From NCBI GenBank assembly GCA_030066475.1, contig JASJBO010000362.1, positions 1 to 7,353 of the forward strand: a stretch of 7,353 bases of DNA. Reading direction: 5' to 3'. This DNA comes from Myxococcota bacterium (lineage in GTDB: Bacteria; Myxococcota_A; UBA9160; PR03). The translations under genes were made by a program, and so were the position numbers. Below the pieces are notes generated by a model that searched no databases, was not told the DNA's origin, and saw only the letters and a program-made list of their open reading frames with translations. Shown here piece by piece: positions 1-6,153 of this stretch; position 1 is the first letter of the stretch; each line of letters starts with the position of its first letter.

Positions 1-336
1 GAGACAGTCCCACTCGGTGGTGAGCTCGATCCCCGCGCCCGTCGGGCAGTGGCGCTCGCACTGGCCGCACCAGATGCAGGCGTCGAGGTGCTGGACCAGC
101 GTCCGGGTCGGACGCGCGGGATCGAGATCGTCGATCACCTCGATGCACTTGGGCGGGCAGACCTGGGCGCAGGCACCGCAGCCGACGCAGCCCGCCTCGA
201 CGAAGCGAGGCCGGCCCCGGTATCCCGCGTCGGGCGTGAAGGGCTCGTCGGGGAAGCGCGTGGTGAAGGGCCTCGAGAGCAGCGACGCGATGGCCTCGCG
301 CAGCACCCGGGGCTGGAGGATCGCGGGCAGTCTCAT
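1..336 (-). CDS. NuoI/HycF/MbhN-like 2[4Fe-4S] ferredoxin subunit of group 4 hydrogenase (3' end truncated by window)
   Basis: This is the iron-sulfur subunit that would relay electrons between a donor and the hydrogenase small subunit on the cytoplasmic face. The first 112 residues are visible and the frame is still open at position 1. The N-terminal 45 residues are the usual membrane-anchoring leader, ending in YRGRPRFVEAGC. Two classical cluster motifs follow: CVGCGACAQVCP (Cys50, 53, 56, 60) and CIWCGQCERHCP (Cys87, 90, 93, 97), then the family-typical IELTTEWD. Two additional cysteines are present, Cys64 directly after the first motif and Cys111. The ATG at 336 overlaps the TGA of mrpG as ATGA, and a GGGAG-type ribosome binding site lies just upstream. 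NuoI of complex I is the main alternative, but linkage to a cysteine-complete hydrogenase large subunit favours a hydrogenase role. Confidence 0.93.
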   Translation of the reverse strand, partial: MRLPAILQPRVLREAIASLLSRPFTTRFPDEPFTPDAGYRGRPRFVEAGCVGCGACAQVCPPKCIEVIDDLDPARPTRTLVQHLDACIWCGQCERHCPTGAGIELTTEWDCL

Positions 337-668
337 GGGCGGCTCTCCCGGTCGGCGGCGAGCTGGTCCGACAGGCTCCCCTCCCACAGGCGCGTCCCGG
401 ACCGGTGCGCCGCGCGCGCCAGGGCGTGGGAGCCGGTCGGCGAGGTCAGCAGCAGGAAGGCCAGACACAGCACACCCTTCGCCAGCACCGAGGCGCCGCC
501 GACCGTCACGACGGCGCCGGCGACGATCAGCAGCGTGCCCAGCGCCACGCACTTCGTGGCCGCCTGCATCCGAGTGTAGACGTCCGGGAGCCGCAGGAGC
601 CCGAGGCAGCCCACCAGATCGAAGCCGACGCCCAGCGCGATCAGCGCTTCCCCGAGCGGACTACTCAC
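333..668 (-). CDS. mrpG: Mrp-type cation/proton antiporter subunit G (MnhG/MbhC-like)
   Basis: A small membrane subunit of the Mrp/Mbh ion-translocation module, 111 aa, usual length for MrpG. Three hydrophobic segments are visible, at about residues 6-26, 39-57 and 61-77. The diagnostic family signature LRLPDVYTRMQAATK runs from residue 25 to 39, and the C-terminal part carries LTSPTGSHALARAAHRSG, also typical. Translation most likely starts at the GTG at 668, which lies inside the end of mrpF: the eight bases GTGAGTAG hold both the start and the mrpF stop. A GGAGG sits 7 bases before it. The TGA overlaps the ATG of the following ferredoxin gene. The last 20 residues are hydrophilic and not conserved as far as I can judge. 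In Pyrococcus Mbh the equivalent MbhC helps form the proposed ion pathway with MbhA and MbhB. Confidence 0.95.
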   Translation of the reverse strand: MSSPLGEALIALGVGFDLVGCLGLLRLPDVYTRMQAATKCVALGTLLIVAGAVVTVGGASVLAKGVLCLAFLLLTSPTGSHALARAAHRSGTRLWEGSLSDQLAADRESRP

Positions 669-933
669 CGAACGTCCTCCCCTCGAGGTGCTTGGCCAGC
701 GCCAGGGTTCCGACGAATCCCAGCAGCGCCAGCACGATCGCCACGTGCATCAGGTACTCGAGCCCCGTCATCGCGAACACCACGGCGGCGATGCCGAGGA
801 CGACCGTGGCCAGCGTGTCGATCGCCACCATGCGGTCGGCCACGGTGGGCCCCAGGGCCGCACGCACCAGACACAGGGCGCAGCAGCCCAGCAGCACGAG
901 CACGAGGAGCGGCAGGAGCCCGCCGAGCGTCAT
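661..933 (-). CDS. mrpF: Mrp-type cation/proton antiporter subunit F (MnhF/MbhB-like)
   Basis: A 90-residue membrane subunit with three predicted helices (about residues 5-23, 36-56 and 60-78). The family signature RAALGPTVADRMVAIDTL begins at residue 24 and contains the conserved acidic residues Asp33 and Asp39. MrpF is essential for sodium/proton exchange in bacterial Mrp complexes and is part of the MrpEFG bundle. The ATG at 933 overlaps the mrpE stop as ATGA, with GGGGAGGA about 8 bases upstream. The TAG stop lies inside the start region of mrpG. Upstream in-frame codons continue far into mrpE, but homology, the overlap and the ribosome binding site all support this start. Confidence 0.95.
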   Translation of the reverse strand: MTLGGLLPLLVLVLLGCCALCLVRAALGPTVADRMVAIDTLATVVLGIAAVVFAMTGLEYLMHVAIVLALLGFVGTLALAKHLEGRTFGE

Positions 934-1442
934 TCGAAGATCCTCCCCAGGATGCGCTCGAAGCGCGCGCCGATCCGTGCGTGGGCCTGCTCCGGATCGG
1001 TGGCGCGCACGTTGAGCCAGTGCACGTAGAGCCATCCCTCTCGTGAGAGCTCGACCGTGAGCGTCCCGGGCGTCAGCGTGATCGAGTTCGCCAGCAGCGT
1101 CCGGGCCGCGGGGCTCCGCAGCGCCGTCCGGACCTTCACGATGCCGGGCTGGATCGGCAGGCGCGGATGCAGCACGCGGTAGGCCACGTCCAGGTTGGCG
1201 AGCACGACGTGCCAGAGGAACACGCCGAGATACACCACGGCCCAGAGGTAGCGGCGGGGATCCAGCCAGCGGGCGAGCCGCGGAGCCGCCGCCGATCCGC
1301 TGCTTGCCGACACCCCGAGCGCGACGACCAGGCCGACGACGACGGCACTCGCGTCCACCTGCCCGGTGTGCGAGTCCACGGGCCAGGCGAGCAGCAGCCA
1401 CAGGCCGAGCGCGATCAGTCCGTGTCCCGAGCCGTCGAGCAT
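930..1442 (-). CDS. mrpE: Mrp-type cation/proton antiporter subunit E (MnhE/MbhA-like)
   Basis: A 170-residue MrpE/MnhE family protein, normal in length. Hydrophobic segments lie at about residues 8-21, 32-46 and 64-84. The C-terminal half is the soluble domain characteristic of the family, with VKVRTALRSPAARTLLANS, then ITLTPGTLTVEL (residues 121-132) and LYVHWL (138-143). The ATG at 1442 is preferred over an in-frame start 33 bases upstream at 1475. A GGGGGAGGG ribosome binding site (1449-1457) is optimally placed for the ATG, and the upstream codon would add a hydrophilic leader overlapping mrpD. The gene begins 16 bases after the mrpD stop, the largest gap in the window. MrpE is thought to support assembly and activity of the antiporter complex. 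Confidence 0.95.
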   Translation of the reverse strand: MLDGSGHGLIALGLWLLLAWPVDSHTGQVDASAVVVGLVVALGVSASSGSAAAPRLARWLDPRRYLWAVVYLGVFLWHVVLANLDVAYRVLHPRLPIQPGIVKVRTALRSPAARTLLANSITLTPGTLTVELSREGWLYVHWLNVRATDPEQAHARIGARFERILGRIFE

Positions 1443-1448
1443 CCCGAT

Positions 1449-1457
1449 CCCTCCCCC
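1449..1457 (-). promoter_or_regulatory. Ribosome binding site deciding the mrpE start
   Basis: GGGGGAGGG read on the minus strand; its GGAGG core ends seven bases before the ATG at 1442. This favours that ATG over the in-frame upstream start at 1475. Confidence 0.75.
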
Positions 1458-1458
1458 G

Positions 1459-2919
1459 CTACGGGGCGAACACACCCTGCGTCAGAACCGCCACGGCGGG
1501 CACGATGCCGAGCGGCTGCGCCAGTCCCGGCAGCGCCAGCAGCCCCAGCCCGACACAGAAGACGGACAGGGCCAGCATCGGCGCCGCCATCAGCGCCGGC
1601 GTCCCCGGCACGACCTCCGCCCCGGTGGACGGCGCCGGCCGCTCGAAGCAACCGCGCTGCAGGCGGAGCTGGTAGGCCAGCGTGACGACGCTGAAGGCCA
1701 CGGCGGCGATCGCGAGGCCGAGCTGGCCCGCGTCGATGCAGGCGACCACGATCAGGAGCTTGCTCCAGAAGCCCCCGAAGGGCGGCACGCCCGCGATCGA
1801 CAGGGAGGCGATCAGCGCGGTGCGGCGGGCCACGGGAATCGCCTCGGCCAGCCCACCCAGCTTCTCCAGATCGCGCGTCCCGGCGGCCCGCTCCACGGCG
1901 CCGGCGTCGAGGAAGAGCAGCGACTTGCAGACGGCGTGGTTCACCAGGTGGAACAGCGCGCCCGCGAGCCCCAGCGGCGTGCCGAGACCGAGAGCGACGA
2001 TCACGTAGCCGACCTGGCCGACGCTGCTGTAGGCGAGCAGACGCTTGATGTCCTGCTGTCGGACGGCGAGCAGCCCGCCCACCACCATCGAGAGGAGCCC
2101 CAGCCAGCGCAGCGCCGCGAGCACCTCCGGGGTCGCCCCCAGCACGTTGAAGACGAGCCGCGCGATCACGTAGACCCCGATCGCCTTGATCAGGACCCCC
2201 GACAGGATCGCCGACACCGGGGCCGGGGCGGCCGGGTGGGCGTCGGGCAGCCAGGCGTGGAAGGGCGCCAGCGCGGCCTTCAGCGCCAGACCCGCCAGGA
2301 ACAGGCCGACGGCGAGCAGGACCGGGCCGGTGCGGCCCACCTCCCCGAGCCCCGCCGCCACGTGGGCCAGGTCGAGCGTACCGGTCACGGCGTAGACGAG
2401 GACGATCCCGACCAGGATCAGGGTCGAAGCCAGGCTGCCGAGCACGGTGTACCGGAACGAGGCCTCGAGATCTTCGGCGGCGCGTCCGAACGCGACCAGC
2501 GCGTACGACGCGACGCCGGCGATCTCGATGAACACCCACAGGTTGAACAGGTCGCCGGCCAGCACGGCGCCGTTCATGCCCGCCACCAGCAGCAGGAAGA
2601 GCGCGTGGTAGCGGACGGTCGACCCGTAGCGCTTCATGTACTCGACGGCATAGATGCCGACCAGGGCGCCGATGCCGTTGATCAGCAGCAGCAGCAGCGA
2701 CGACAGTCCGTCGTGGCGCAGCCGGATCCCGATCGGAGCCTCCCAGCCGCCCATGTTGAACGAGCCGCGCTCTGCCACCGTGGCGACGGCGAGGCCCGCC
2801 AGGAGCACCAGCGTGGCGTTCGCCACCCCGTCGGCCAGCCGCGCCGAGCGACGCCCGAGCAGCGGCAGCAGGAAGGCCGCGCCCAGGGGAATCGCCACGA
2901 ACGAGGGCAGCTGCGGCAT
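1459..2919 (-). CDS. mrpD: Mrp-type antiporter subunit D (MnhD/MbhH-like, NuoN/NuoM family)
   Basis: This is one of two large antiporter-type subunits in the operon, 486 aa with about 14 hydrophobic segments across its length. The residues associated with ion translocation in this superfamily are present: the TM5 glutamate Glu132 in WVFIEIAG, the TM7 lysine Lys214 in LALKAALAPFHAWLPDAH, the TM8 lysine Lys245, His324 and Lys332 in LFHLVNHAVCKSLLFL, and the TM12 lysine Lys387 in GGFWSKLLI. The core PF00361 region spans roughly residues 120-400. The ATG at 2919 lies two bases after the mrpC stop, with AGGGG about six bases upstream. By analogy with MrpD and MbhH it should form a half-channel next to MrpC. 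It is a paralogue of the NuoL-like protein at 4315-6153, but unlike that protein it keeps the TM5 glutamate. Confidence 0.96.
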   Translation of the reverse strand: MPQLPSFVAIPLGAAFLLPLLGRRSARLADGVANATLVLLAGLAVATVAERGSFNMGGWEAPIGIRLRHDGLSSLLLLLINGIGALVGIYAVEYMKRYGSTVRYHALFLLLVAGMNGAVLAGDLFNLWVFIEIAGVASYALVAFGRAAEDLEASFRYTVLGSLASTLILVGIVLVYAVTGTLDLAHVAAGLGEVGRTGPVLLAVGLFLAGLALKAALAPFHAWLPDAHPAAPAPVSAILSGVLIKAIGVYVIARLVFNVLGATPEVLAALRWLGLLSMVVGGLLAVRQQDIKRLLAYSSVGQVGYVIVALGLGTPLGLAGALFHLVNHAVCKSLLFLDAGAVERAAGTRDLEKLGGLAEAIPVARRTALIASLSIAGVPPFGGFWSKLLIVVACIDAGQLGLAIAAVAFSVVTLAYQLRLQRGCFERPAPSTGAEVVPGTPALMAAPMLALSVFCVGLGLLALPGLAQPLGIVPAVAVLTQGVFAP

Positions 2920-2921
2920 GG

Positions 2922-3269
2922 TCAGCCCCTGAGCCTCCGCATCTCGGTGACGTCGAAGGTCCCGAAGCGCTCGTAGAGGCGGACACACAGGGCCACCAGC
3001 AGGGCGAGCACCGAGAGGCCGATCACGATGGAGGTCAGGACCAGGGCCTGCGGCAGGGGATCCACCGCCGTGGCGGACAGGAGCGCCGGGTCGGAGCCCG
3101 CCACCACGATGGGCGGAACGCCGTCGCTGCGGTATCCGACCACGACCAGCATGAGCCGCACGCCGTGCTCGACGACGAGCAGGCTGAGGACGATCTTCAC
3201 CACGTTCGTGTTGGACAGGACGCCATAGATGCCGACGGCGACGAGTGCGAGGCAGAGCAGCAGGATCAT
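2922..3269 (-). CDS. mrpC: Mrp-type antiporter subunit C (MnhC/MbhG-like, NuoK family)
   Basis: A small NuoK-family membrane protein of 115 aa, the expected size, with three helices at about residues 2-18, 25-45 and 77-98. The diagnostic MrpC motif VDPLPQALVLTSIVIG starts at residue 69. The C terminus TFDVTEMRRLRG resembles that of NuoK and MrpC proteins. The second helix reads LVVEHGVRLML, where most MrpC proteins I can recall have Ser or another uncharged residue before HG, so Glu34 and Arg38 are unusual charges. The ATG at 3269 overlaps the mrpB stop (ATGA), preceded by GGGGAGGG at 3273-3280. In the complex it should sit between MrpD and MrpA-type subunits. Confidence 0.95.
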   Translation of the reverse strand: MILLLCLALVAVGIYGVLSNTNVVKIVLSLLVVEHGVRLMLVVVGYRSDGVPPIVVAGSDPALLSATAVDPLPQALVLTSIVIGLSVLALLVALCVRLYERFGTFDVTEMRRLRG

Positions 3270-3748
3270 GTGCCCTCCCCCCCGTCGTCGTCCGGCCCGA
3301 AGCGGCGCTGGATGCCGGCGAGCGCCTGGAAGGCCACGAACAGACCGCCCGCGACCAGCAGGGCGATCCCGATCTCGTAGACGGGGATGAGGCCACCGCT
3401 GAGCAGCGTGTCGTGCGCCGCCGTCGTCGGCAGCACGTTCTGGAAGAAGCTGCCGGCCGTCACCACGCCCACGCACGCCGCACCGAGGAACAGGAGCGCG
3501 CCGGCGCTCTCGAGGGTGGCGGCGCGCGTCCGGCTCGCGCTGCGCCCGCTGCGCGGCTCGCCGAACGCCAGCGTTCCCAGGGCGAGGCCCGTCGCGATCA
3601 TGACGCCGCCCGCGAAGCCGCCGCCGGGGGTCAGGTGACCGTAGAGCACCGTGTAGATCCCGTAGACGAGGATCGGAGCCCGCAGCCAGCGAGCCACCGT
3701 CTGGACGATGACGCTCATGCCCGGGTCCGCGCCCGGCGTCCCGGTCAC
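3266..3748 (-). CDS. mrpB: Mrp-type antiporter subunit B (MnhB/MbhF-like)
   Basis: An MnhB-domain membrane protein, 160 aa from GTG 3748 or 150 aa from ATG 3718. Four hydrophobic segments are visible (about residues 22-37, 46-62, 82-99 and 118-141). Family landmarks are YGHLTPGGGFAGGVMIATG (residues 36-54) and SGGLIPVYEIGIALLVAGG (117-135). The GTG at 3748 overlaps the stop of the preceding gene (GTGA) and follows a near-perfect GGAGGAGG. The ATG at 3718 fits the usual MrpB N terminus (MSVIVQTVAR) better but has only a weak site upstream. I chose the GTG on the ribosome-binding-site evidence and remain unsure of the first 10 residues. The acidic C-terminal tail GPDDDGGEGT is hydrophilic and unconserved. 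Confidence 0.93.
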   Translation of the reverse strand: MTGTPGADPGMSVIVQTVARWLRAPILVYGIYTVLYGHLTPGGGFAGGVMIATGLALGTLAFGEPRSGRSASRTRAATLESAGALLFLGAACVGVVTAGSFFQNVLPTTAAHDTLLSGGLIPVYEIGIALLVAGGLFVAFQALAGIQRRFGPDDDGGEGT

Positions 3749-4302
3749 GGTGCCTCCTCCGTCTTCGACCCATCCGCGCCACCGCGCCGCAGGATCGCGA
3801 GGACGCCCAGCACGGCGCAGAACAGCACGGAGGCCTCGCCCAGCGTGTCGTAGGCCCGGTAGTCCAGCAGGATGGCGGTGACGATGTCGGCCGCTCCGGT
3901 CTCGGCGAAGCCTTCGCCGAGGAACCAGCGGGAGGGCGCATCGGCGAAGCGATCCATGGGCGGCACGCCGAACGCCGGCAGGCCGGCCAGCAGGCGCCCG
4001 CTGGCGGCGGCGCCGAGCAGCACGGCGGCCAGCGCCGCGAGCATCGGCAGCCGCGGCGTCCGGCCGCCCGCGGCGGCGCGGTCGCGCCGGATCGTGGCGG
4101 GGATCAGGATCACGAGTCCCAGGATCTCCACCGCGATCTGGGTGATCGCGAGGTCGGGCGCGCCCAGCAGCACGAACGCGACCGCCGCCAGGAACCCCAC
4201 CGACCCGACGCAGATGATGGCCGACAGCAGATCGCGGCACTCGATGGCGACGAGCGCGCCGAAGATCATGAGCGCGAGCAGCGCGGCCAGCAGGACGGAC
4301 AT
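3745..4302 (-). CDS. Fused MbhD-MbhE protein (DUF4040 plus MrpA C-terminal domain)
   Basis: This 185-residue membrane protein corresponds to the C-terminal part of MrpA, encoded here as a stand-alone gene. Residues 1-75 are the MbhD/DUF4040 domain, with DLLSAIICVGSVGFLAAVAF and then LLGAPDLAITQIAVEILGLV, including Asp50 and Glu59. Residues 85-172 are the MbhE domain, with ADIVTAILLDYRAYDTLGEA (Asp147, Asp152, Glu156), a signature of the MrpA C terminus. In Pyrococcus the two domains are separate genes, and in Bacillus-type MrpA both are fused to the antiporter domain, so this is an intermediate arrangement. The ATG at 4302 is preferred over the adjacent GTG at 4305 because AGGGAG is better spaced. 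The stop overlaps mrpB. The TAG of the upstream antiporter gene is 12 bases away. Confidence 0.93.
   Translation of the reverse strand: MSVLLAALLALMIFGALVAIECRDLLSAIICVGSVGFLAAVAFVLLGAPDLAITQIAVEILGLVILIPATIRRDRAAAGGRTPRLPMLAALAAVLLGAAASGRLLAGLPAFGVPPMDRFADAPSRWFLGEGFAETGAADIVTAILLDYRAYDTLGEASVLFCAVLGVLAILRRGGADGSKTEEAP
3753..3760 (-). promoter_or_regulatory. Strong ribosome binding site before the mrpB GTG start
   Basis: GGAGGAGG on the minus strand followed by CACC and the GTG at 3748. It lies within the last codons of the MbhDE gene and is the main reason for choosing GTG 3748 over ATG 3718. It supports translational coupling of the two genes. Confidence 0.75.
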
Positions 4303-4308
4303 CACGAG

Positions 4309-4314
4309 CTCCCT
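4309..4314 (-). promoter_or_regulatory. Ribosome binding site of the MbhDE gene
   Basis: AGGGAG on the minus strand, six bases before the ATG at 4302 but only three before the overlapping-register GTG at 4305. The spacing favours the ATG. It occupies the 12-base gap after the TAG of the antiporter gene. Confidence 0.7.
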
Positions 4315-6153
4315 CTAGAGCGCATACAGGAGCGCCACGGCCCCGAGCAGGCTCCAGGTCAGGTAGGTCGGCAGCGAGCCGGAGTGGGCCCGGCCGAGGA
4401 TCGCGGTGAGGCGGTCGAGGCCGCTGCGCACCCACGTGTAGGGATCGAGACGCCCCGCCTCCGCCGCCGCGAAGAAGGCCCGCAGCGGGCGCAGGCGGCG
4501 CACGGTGTCGTAGAAGTCCACGCCCGTCACCTCCACGTCGCGGCCTTTCCCCGGCGCGACCCCGCGCAGGACCACCTCGTCCATCCGCTCGCCGCCGATC
4601 CAGGTCTCGGTGCGCCGCAGCCGACCCGAGAGCGAGGCGAGGACCAGGCCGGCTCCCGCCAGGCCGGCTCCCGCCAGCATCACCGTGGCCGCGCCGGCCC
4701 ACCAGACGCCGGGCAGCTGCACGGCCCCTCCCAGGCTCGGGAAGACCAGGTGCCGCAGGGGAAGGGCATGCGGGAAGACCCCGAAGGCCGCGCAGAGCGC
4801 CGCCAGCAGCACCATCGGTCCCCACATCGACACGCCCACCTCCCGCGTCGCGGATCCTTCCGGGTCGGACGGTGCCTTGCGCAGGAAGACGGCGTGCAGG
4901 AGCTTCAGGAAGGTCGCCAGGGTCAGGGCCGAGCCGAGCATCGCGGCGACCAGACAGGCGATCCAGAGCGGCGAGCCGGCGTGACGCGTCTCGATCACGC
5001 CCTGGTAGATCATCCACTTCGACGCGAAGCCGGACAGCGGCGGGACGCCGGCAATCGCCAGCGAGGCCACGGCGCAGCACGCGAACGTGATCGGCATCCT
5101 CCTCGCCAGCCCCCCCGCGCGGCTCAGGTCGGTCGTGCCCAGGCGGTGCTCCACGCTGCCGGCCCCGAGGAAGAGACAGGTCTTGAACACGGCGTTGTTG
5201 ACGGCGTGGAAGAGCGCGCCGGCCAGGCCGACGGGCGTCCCGGAGCCGATGCCCAGCACGACGTAGCCCACCTGCCCGATCGTGGACCAGGCGAGCAGGT
5301 CCCTCATGTCCCGCTGCACCAGCGCCAGCAGCATCGCGACCACGATGCCGACGGCCCCCAGGGCCATCAGCCCGGCGTTGACCCCGCCAGCGGGCTCGAA
5401 CACGGCGAGCGCCTGGAGCAGCAGGTACGCCGCCAGGATCTTGTCGAGCGCCGCGGGCAGCAGGGCGGCGACCGGGATGGGCGCCTCGCGGCAGCACGCC
5501 GGCAACCAGCTGTGGAGCGGCAGGGCACCGGCCTTGGCGAAGGCGGCGCTGGCGAAGCACGCGAACGCGAGAGAGGCCGCAGCAGTGCCGCCCGCGTGCG
5601 GCGTCGCGCCCAGCGACGTCGTACCGGTGTCGATCCACAGCAGCACCACGCCGAGCATGAGCAGGGCATCGCTCCCGCCCACGATCACGAACGACTTCTG
5701 CGCGGCCGCCGACGCGCCCGGGCCACCGAGCCCGACCATCAGGTAGAGCGCGAGGCCGAGCCCGCCCCAGAACACCAGCAGCAGCAGCCAGTCGGCGGCC
5801 AGCACGGCGCCGCAGCCGAGCCCGAGCGCGGCCAGGAGACAGGCGCACCAGGCGCGCTGGCGAGCGTGCTCCTGCATGAAGCCGACGGAGTAGACGGAGA
5901 TCACCACGCCGGTGAACGCGATGGCGAGCGCGGCGACAGCGCCCAGGGCGTCGGCGCGCAGCAGGCCGGCCGAGCCGGGCTGCGCGGGCGCCGGCCCGAG
6001 CGAGAAGCCCCAGGCGGCGACGCCGAGGGTGGCCAGCGTCGCGGCGACCGTGAAGTAGGCGCGGCTCCGCGCTCGCCCGGACGGGACCAGCAGGCTCGCC
6101 GCGGCCGCCGCCAGGGGAACGGCGACGGTCGAGGCCGCGCCCCACGACGTCAC
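4315..6153 (-). CDS. NuoL/MrpA-N-like proton-conducting antiporter subunit of Mrp-linked hydrogenase
   Basis: A 612-residue polytopic membrane protein of the NuoL/MrpA/MbhH superfamily. The antiporter core covers about residues 110-425. Conserved residues include Lys207 (TM7, AFAKAGALPLHSWLP), Lys238 (TM8, LDKILAAYLL), His316 and Lys324 (LFHAVNNAVFKTCLFLGAG) and Lys379 (TM12, GFASKWMIY). The TM5 position normally held by glutamate is glycine: VFWGGLGLALYLMVGL, Gly130. After the core, a hydrophilic region at 511-590 (WIGGERMDE, then EVTGVDFYDTVRRL, then AEAGRLDPYTW) precedes a final helix at 596-611. The GTG at 6153 overlaps the large-subunit stop (GTGA) and has GGGGGA six bases upstream. The frame is open much further upstream, but that part is antiparallel to nothing real and lies inside the hydrogenase gene. 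It may replace the N-terminal portion of MrpA, or be an extra subunit like MbxH'. Confidence 0.93.
   Translation of the reverse strand: MTSWGAASTVAVPLAAAAASLLVPSGRARSRAYFTVAATLATLGVAAWGFSLGPAPAQPGSAGLLRADALGAVAALAIAFTGVVISVYSVGFMQEHARQRAWCACLLAALGLGCGAVLAADWLLLLVFWGGLGLALYLMVGLGGPGASAAAQKSFVIVGGSDALLMLGVVLLWIDTGTTSLGATPHAGGTAAASLAFACFASAAFAKAGALPLHSWLPACCREAPIPVAALLPAALDKILAAYLLLQALAVFEPAGGVNAGLMALGAVGIVVAMLLALVQRDMRDLLAWSTIGQVGYVVLGIGSGTPVGLAGALFHAVNNAVFKTCLFLGAGSVEHRLGTTDLSRAGGLARRMPITFACCAVASLAIAGVPPLSGFASKWMIYQGVIETRHAGSPLWIACLVAAMLGSALTLATFLKLLHAVFLRKAPSDPEGSATREVGVSMWGPMVLLAALCAAFGVFPHALPLRHLVFPSLGGAVQLPGVWWAGAATVMLAGAGLAGAGLVLASLSGRLRRTETWIGGERMDEVVLRGVAPGKGRDVEVTGVDFYDTVRRLRPLRAFFAAAEAGRLDPYTWVRSGLDRLTAILGRAHSGSLPTYLTWSLLGAVALLYAL
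4644..4677. repeat. Short perfect tandem repeat, 15-base unit, about 2.3 copies
   Basis: The unit CAGGCCGGCTCCCGC occurs twice in direct succession (4645-4659 and 4660-4674), and the match at period 15 covers 34 bases. It is in frame within the NuoL-like gene and encodes the repeated pentapeptide seen in LAGAGLAGAGL, in a hydrophobic segment near residues 493-503. It is probably a slippage duplication that is tolerated because it only repeats small hydrophobic residues. Confidence 0.85.

Noticed and set aside
1..336. Reading the ferredoxin and large subunit as parts of NADH:quinone oxidoreductase (complex I)
   Set aside because: The large subunit has all four NiFe cysteines, which NuoD has lost, and the operon carries MrpB-G subunits not found in complex I.
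1443..1458. The mrpD-mrpE gap as a promoter or terminator site
   Set aside because: Only 16 bases, filled by a ribosome binding site; no inverted repeat or promoter-like boxes.
2682..2700. Run of CAG-type trinucleotides
   Set aside because: It encodes a leucine run in a membrane helix of MrpD; codon bias explains it.
1366..2976. Plus-strand open frame of 536 codons opposite mrpD
   Set aside because: Same antisense composition artefact; the opposite strand encodes a clear MrpD with all catalytic residues.
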